DNA of 41,011 nucleotides from a virus, in IMG/VR virus record IMGVR_UViG_3300035201_000241, positions 1 to 41,011 of that record. One strand, given 5' to 3'. Below the pieces are notes generated by a model, which worked only from the letters and a program-made list of their open reading frames with translations, was not told the DNA's origin and made no database searches. The translations under genes were made by a program, and so were the position numbers. Position 1 is the first letter of the stretch; each line of letters opens with the position of its first letter. Shown in pieces: positions 37,862-41,011 of the stretch.

Positions 37862-39646
37862 ATGTCGGAACAGTTACCGTCAATTGATGACTTCTATGAG
37901 GAGTTACCATCAGTTGAGGAGGTTATAAAAGAAGAAAATTTACCCTCTATTGACGAGTTCATTGAGAAGGAAGAAGAAGATATTGTAGAAGAGACAATAG
38001 AAGAACCTGTAATAGAAGAAGCAGAGGATCTTACAGAAGTAATACGTCTTATTAATGACGTAAGAAAGGATATTCCTAATATTCCTGAAATAAAGTGCTA
38101 TGATGAGGAATTAAGAGTACTCTCTGAGCAACTTATAGAAGTTAGGGAAAGTATTCCTGAAATTCCTGAACCAAGGGAATATGATAGTGAAGTAGAAGCA
38201 ATATGTGAACAAATTGACTTAGTAAGGGAGGAAATTAAAGATCTTCCTGAAGTTAAGTACTATGATGATCAGGTAACTTTAATTGAAGATAGAATTGATA
38301 ATCTTCAAACTGAAGTAACTAATCTCCCTGAGGTTAAGTATTATGATGCTGAGATTGAAGCAATATGTGAAGCAATTGATGAGGTTAAGGCAGCAATACC
38401 TAAGTTCCCTAAGTGGGTTAATGAAGTTAATGAAGTTCCTGATTTCTCATGGATTGGAAAAACATTTAGTGTAATTGATGATGATTTTGTTAAGGTTAAT
38501 GACCATATAGAAGATCTTAAAACTAAGTTTGATTTTGATATTGATACTCTTGCAGAAAGTCTTGATACCAAAGATTTTGAACGTAGAGGAGAAGTTAGTA
38601 AGGTAAGAGAAGACCTTAAAGAGGCAAAAGAAAAGATATATGAAGAGTTGAAAGAGGCTGCTATAAAAATATATGAGCACCAAACTCAATTTAAAGATGA
38701 TGATCGTAAATTAAAGAAACAGGTATTAAGTAAACTTAATGAGACTAAGGGAAAACTTGAAAAGCAAATACTTGAGTTCAATACAAAAAATTATGCGAAT
38801 AATAAAGAACTTGAAAATTATTTCAAGGGATTAAAAGAAGAGATTTCTAACCTTCCTGAAGTAAAGTATTATGATAACCCTATAAGGGATTTAAAAAATG
38901 AATTATCTAAGTTAGATGAAAAGAGGGAAGAACAAGGAGTTAATATCACAGAACTCTATAAGATTGTTGAAGAGTTAAGAGGCAATCAGCAAGAGTTAAC
39001 TGAGATTTATAATGATCGACCTATTGGACCTGATCCTAAGGAGAAGCAAGGTCAAGACCCTCTTACCCCTACAGACCAAAAGTTTGCTACTCTTAAAGAT
39101 TTAGCAGCAAACTATAGATTATTTGTTAATAGAGTTGAGCAACAGTTATATACCATCGGTGGTGGTGGTGCTGGATTCCTTAAGGACCTAGCAGATGTTA
39201 ATATCTCTGGATTGGCAAATGGGGATACTTTAGTATGGAATTCTACTACCAGCATGTGGGATGTTGGTAGTGCTGCTGCTGAAACTTGGATAGTTGATGA
39301 TGTAGGAGTTAGCACTACTAAGAATGTAGGGGTTGGTACTACTGCTAAGTCTGATAGTGCTTTATATGTTGAAGGAACTGCTACAGTTACTGGTGACTTA
39401 AATGTTACTGGTGATATTGTATATGATGAGGTAACTGGTAGAAACCTTAATATTAGTGGGATAGCTACTGTAGGTACTCAATTCTATCCACCTGTATTAA
39501 CTACAACACAAAGAGATGCCCTTACTGTTAGTGAAGGGTGTATGATTTTTAATACTACTACCAAGAAGATAGAATTCTATGATGGTACTTCTTGGAATAC
39601 TTTACCAGGAATGAGTCTTGGTCTTACTGTTGCTTTAGATGGTTAA
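37862..39646 (+). CDS. Long coiled-coil fibre-like structural protein, 594 aa
   Basis: Residues 1-60 are very acidic with three LPSIDDF-like motifs (5, 15, 27). A tandem 27-residue repeat starts at 74, 101, 128 and 155 ([I/L]PE-x-[K/R]-x-YD then VxxIxxxIDxV), with a degenerate fifth at 182 and an isolated copy at 331. Residues about 205-400 are charged helices, probably coiled coil. The C-terminal part carries a Gly-rich hinge (TIGGGGAGFLKDLADVNISG), the fibre-type segment VTGDLNVTGDI, and MIFNTTTKKIEFYDGTSWNT, typical of phage tail-fibre ends. It is likely a trimeric fibre or fibre-attachment protein. Confidence 0.75.
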   Translation: MSEQLPSIDDFYEELPSVEEVIKEENLPSIDEFIEKEEEDIVEETIEEPVIEEAEDLTEVIRLINDVRKDIPNIPEIKCYDEELRVLSEQLIEVRESIPEIPEPREYDSEVEAICEQIDLVREEIKDLPEVKYYDDQVTLIEDRIDNLQTEVTNLPEVKYYDAEIEAICEAIDEVKAAIPKFPKWVNEVNEVPDFSWIGKTFSVIDDDFVKVNDHIEDLKTKFDFDIDTLAESLDTKDFERRGEVSKVREDLKEAKEKIYEELKEAAIKIYEHQTQFKDDDRKLKKQVLSKLNETKGKLEKQILEFNTKNYANNKELENYFKGLKEEISNLPEVKYYDNPIRDLKNELSKLDEKREEQGVNITELYKIVEELRGNQQELTEIYNDRPIGPDPKEKQGQDPLTPTDQKFATLKDLAANYRLFVNRVEQQLYTIGGGGAGFLKDLADVNISGLANGDTLVWNSTTSMWDVGSAAAETWIVDDVGVSTTKNVGVGTTAKSDSALYVEGTATVTGDLNVTGDIVYDEVTGRNLNISGIATVGTQFYPPVLTTTQRDALTVSEGCMIFNTTTKKIEFYDGTSWNTLPGMSLGLTVALDG

Positions 39647-39650
39647 TTCT

Positions 39651-39950
39651 ATGGAAAAACAATTTTCACAATTTATGGGAGAAGCCAAAGATTCTCCATC
39701 AGGAAAAAAATGTCCGCCAGGTCAATACTACTGTACAAAACGTAAGAAATGTATGGACATTCCTTCAGGTTATAGAGTAGGATATGGTGGATGGTTAGTA
39801 TCTACTTCTAAAAAGAATGGTAACGGGAATGGTAATGGCAACGGTAATGGGTCCCATAACGGTAACGGAGGTGGTAATGGCAATGGTGGCGGTCATAGCG
39901 GTGGGAACGGCAACGGTGGCGGTGGCAATGGCGGTGGAAATGGGGGATGA
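39651..39950 (+). CDS. CPPG-motif protein with Asn/Gly-rich tail, 99 aa
   Basis: ATG39651, 4 nt after the fibre stop, is chosen; an in-frame ATG at 39639 overlaps the fibre gene. Residues 20-50 hold KKCPPGQYYCTKRKKCMDIP and SGYRVGYGGWL with Cys21, Cys28 and Cys34, perhaps a small Cys-stabilised knot. From residue 56 on it is almost only Asn and Gly with a few Ser/His. From memory similar CPPG...YC...KC proteins occur near cyanophage fibre genes. A receptor-binding or fibre-tip role is plausible but not proven. Confidence 0.7.
   Translation: MEKQFSQFMGEAKDSPSGKKCPPGQYYCTKRKKCMDIPSGYRVGYGGWLVSTSKKNGNGNGNGNGNGSHNGNGGGNGNGGGHSGGNGNGGGGNGGGNGG
39816..39947 (+). repeat. Low-complexity GGTAAT/GGCAAC-type repeat
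   Basis: A degenerate 6-bp repeat, GGTAA[C/T]GG then GGCGGT units, encodes the Asn-Gly tract of the 39651 gene. It is unusually G-rich for this AT-rich genome and its length could vary by slippage. Confidence 0.75.
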
Positions 39951-39956
39951 TAAATA
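39949..39956 (+). promoter_or_regulatory. Late promoter GATAAATA for the DUF2997 gene
   Basis: It overlaps the last two bases of the upstream TGA stop (39948-39950) and is 21 nt before the ATG at 39978. Confidence 0.65.
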
Positions 39957-39977
39957 ACTTAACATATCATGTAACAA

Positions 39978-40187
39978 ATGGCACAACAAACTATAAAATT
40001 CACTGTTAAACAAGATGGCACTGTAACTGAGGAGGTTATTGGTGTTGTTGGTAATGACTGTGAAAATCTTACTAAAAGAATTGAAGAGAGATTAGGAGTG
40101 GTGGAACGAGTTGAACATAAGCCTGAATATTATGAGCAAAAACAAACCACTGAGGAAGATGTCACACTTCACATGCATAAAGACTAA
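39978..40187 (+). CDS. DUF2997 family protein, 69 aa
   Basis: TIKFTVKQDGTVTEEVIGVV followed by CENLTKRIEERLG and KPEYYEQK matches the small DUF2997 family of cyanobacteria and their phages, where it often neighbours DUF1257 (Ycf35). The function is unknown. Here it overlaps the DUF1257 gene by 29 nt, so the pair is translationally linked. It has its own late promoter. Confidence 0.8.
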   Translation: MAQQTIKFTVKQDGTVTEEVIGVVGNDCENLTKRIEERLGVVERVEHKPEYYEQKQTTEEDVTLHMHKD

Positions 40188-40554
40188 AATTAAGGAACGT
40201 CCTTATTTGATTGAAGCACTAGAATTGATGGGTCATGATGTTCAGGAAAATCAAGAATTGGTTATTACAAATCCTGATCACGCTGAGGATCATCCTGTGG
40301 TTCATGCGGAAGTTGCTATATCAAACGATATCGGATTTCGTTGGAATGAAGAAACCCAGACTTATGATCTTTATTCTGACCATGCTACTTGGAATCTTAA
40401 TATCCCTACTTCTAGGTTTGTAGATAAAGTTAACCAACAGTATGCAAGAATGCTTCTTCATGGTACCGTTAAAGAGGAAGGGTTTACCGTACAAGAAGAG
40501 TGGGAAATGGACGATAATTCAATTGAACTAACGGTAACACGCTGGATTGCCTAA
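40159..40554 (+). CDS. DUF1257 / Ycf35-like protein, 131 aa
   Basis: The start at ATG40159 is chosen because MSHFTCIKTKIK is the typical N-terminus of Ycf35/DUF1257 proteins and GAGG (40152-40155) lies before it; the longer frame from 40111 adds residues unlike the family. Further family pattern: HAEVAISNDIGFRWNEETQT, YDLYSDHATWN, VDKVNQQYARM and the C-terminal VTRWIA. Ycf35 is encoded by cyanobacteria and some algal plastids and has no established function. Carrying the host-type pair with DUF2997 suggests an auxiliary metabolic or regulatory role. Confidence 0.82.
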   Translation: MSHFTCIKTKIKERPYLIEALELMGHDVQENQELVITNPDHAEDHPVVHAEVAISNDIGFRWNEETQTYDLYSDHATWNLNIPTSRFVDKVNQQYARMLLHGTVKEEGFTVQEEWEMDDNSIELTVTRWIA

Positions 40555-40557
40555 ATA
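40550..40557 (+). promoter_or_regulatory. Late promoter CCTAAATA for the DUF192 gene
   Basis: TAA 40552-40554 is the DUF1257 stop codon and supplies the TAA of TAAATA. The distance to the ATG is 24 nt. Confidence 0.6.
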
Positions 40558-40581
40558 TTAGGGTGAAGTTGTCTAAAATAC

Positions 40582-41011
40582 ATGAAAGTAGATCTACCAC
40601 TTAAGATCGAAATCCCCCAAACTCCTGGTGAGTTTAAAACGGGTTTGATGTTTAGAGAAAGTCTAGACACAGATTCTGGGATGCTTTTTGTCTTTGATAG
40701 GGTTGCTCAACAATCCTTTCATATGAGTCATACTACCATTCCTTTAGATATTGCTTTTATTGATGAGGAAGGTTGTATTGAGAGTATAAAAGAATTAACA
40801 CCTTTAAGAAGAGAACCTGTGTATTCTAATGCACCGGTTCTTTATGCTTTAGAAGTAAACCGTGGATGGTTTGCAGAAAATGAAGTAAAGGTGGGTGATC
40901 AAATAATCAAAGATGAAATTAATGAGAACATAGACACTTCTGATTGGCGTAATGACTTCAAACCTACTGAATATGAATTCACTGATATCATTACACCCGA
41001 ACCTTTACAAT
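40582..41011 (+). CDS. DUF192 family protein (partial, runs off the window)
   Basis: From ATG40582 the frame stays open to the window end (143 codons seen). DUF192 signatures: GLMFRESL (21-28), GMLFVFDR (33-40), FHMSHTTIPLDIAFID (46-61), ALEVNRGWF (89-97) and VGD (104-106). There is no signal peptide, unlike many bacterial DUF192 proteins, so this one acts inside the cell or in the virion. A phage-specific acidic extension follows from about residue 110. DUF192 is a small beta-barrel family of unknown function. Confidence 0.85.
   Translation, partial: MKVDLPLKIEIPQTPGEFKTGLMFRESLDTDSGMLFVFDRVAQQSFHMSHTTIPLDIAFIDEEGCIESIKELTPLRREPVYSNAPVLYALEVNRGWFAENEVKVGDQIIKDEINENIDTSDWRNDFKPTEYEFTDIITPEPLQ

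Noticed and set aside
39592-39780. 62-aa + strand frame over the end of the fibre gene
   Set aside because: Shadow of the fibre end and the CPPG-motif gene; composition unlike real proteins here.
190-40013. Minus-strand open frames of 60-115 codons throughout
   Set aside because: All lie opposite clear + strand genes, have low-complexity composition (runs of Ile/Ser/Thr or Val/Ala) and match no family.
40235-40423. 62-aa hydrophobic frame inside the DUF1257 gene
   Set aside because: Out-of-phase shadow; no promoter or ribosome site, and DUF1257 is well supported.

Overview
The window looks like part of the genome of a T4-like myovirus of marine cyanobacteria (a cyanomyovirus of Prochlorococcus or Synechococcus). 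The evidence is the contiguous T4-type baseplate and neck order gp25-gp6-gp7-gp8 ... gp13-gp14-gp15-gp16, very AT-rich DNA, T4-type late promoter motifs (NNTAAATA), and small genes typical of cyanobacteria and their phages (a DUF2997 + DUF1257/Ycf35 pair and a DUF192 protein). All convincing genes are on the + strand. I see no tRNA, CRISPR array, insertion sequence or photosynthesis gene. Family names come from recognising motifs; no database was searched.

Layout. (1) 1-7200: about 25 small, tightly packed genes, many joined by ATGA-type overlaps. They include a KxDG nucleotidyltransferase/ligase-like protein, a zinc-ribbon protein, a small lipoprotein and several membrane micropeptides. Five copies of a structured leader element (A-E) divide this region; a core of about 21 nt is identical in four of them. 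Intrinsic terminators lie at 573, 3358, 4136, 4837 and 6393. (2) 6359-7446: a regulatory stretch with few genes. It holds two consensus sigma-70 promoters with 17-bp spacers, a T4-type late promoter, repeated TTTTCCACA boxes and several inverted repeats. (3) 7447-8897: a third sigma-70 promoter drives a short operon with a glycosyltransferase-like gene and conserved small genes, closed by a strong terminator at 8834. (4) 8897-37164: the late virion module: gp25, gp6, a 4065-residue gp7-like protein, gp8, a 2505-residue DUF4815-type protein, small structural proteins, gp13, gp14, gp15 and small terminase gp16. (5) 37148-39950: fibre or adhesin-like proteins, including a 27-residue tandem-repeat coiled-coil fibre and a Cys-motif/Asn-Gly-rich protein. 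(6) 39978-41011: DUF2997, DUF1257 (Ycf35) and a DUF192 protein cut by the window end.

How it works together. Regions 1-3 are probably early or host-takeover functions read by host sigma-70 RNA polymerase, with the leader elements setting operon boundaries. Regions 4-6 are read from short-leader late promoters. Four of these contain the stop codon of the preceding gene and two directly abut it. The structural proteins share a few beta-rich repeat modules, which have enlarged gp7, gp8, gp14, gp15 and the DUF4815 protein beyond their T4 counterparts.

The best candidate for something undescribed is the five-copy leader element. Next are the stop-codon-embedded late promoters and the exact 27-residue fibre repeat.
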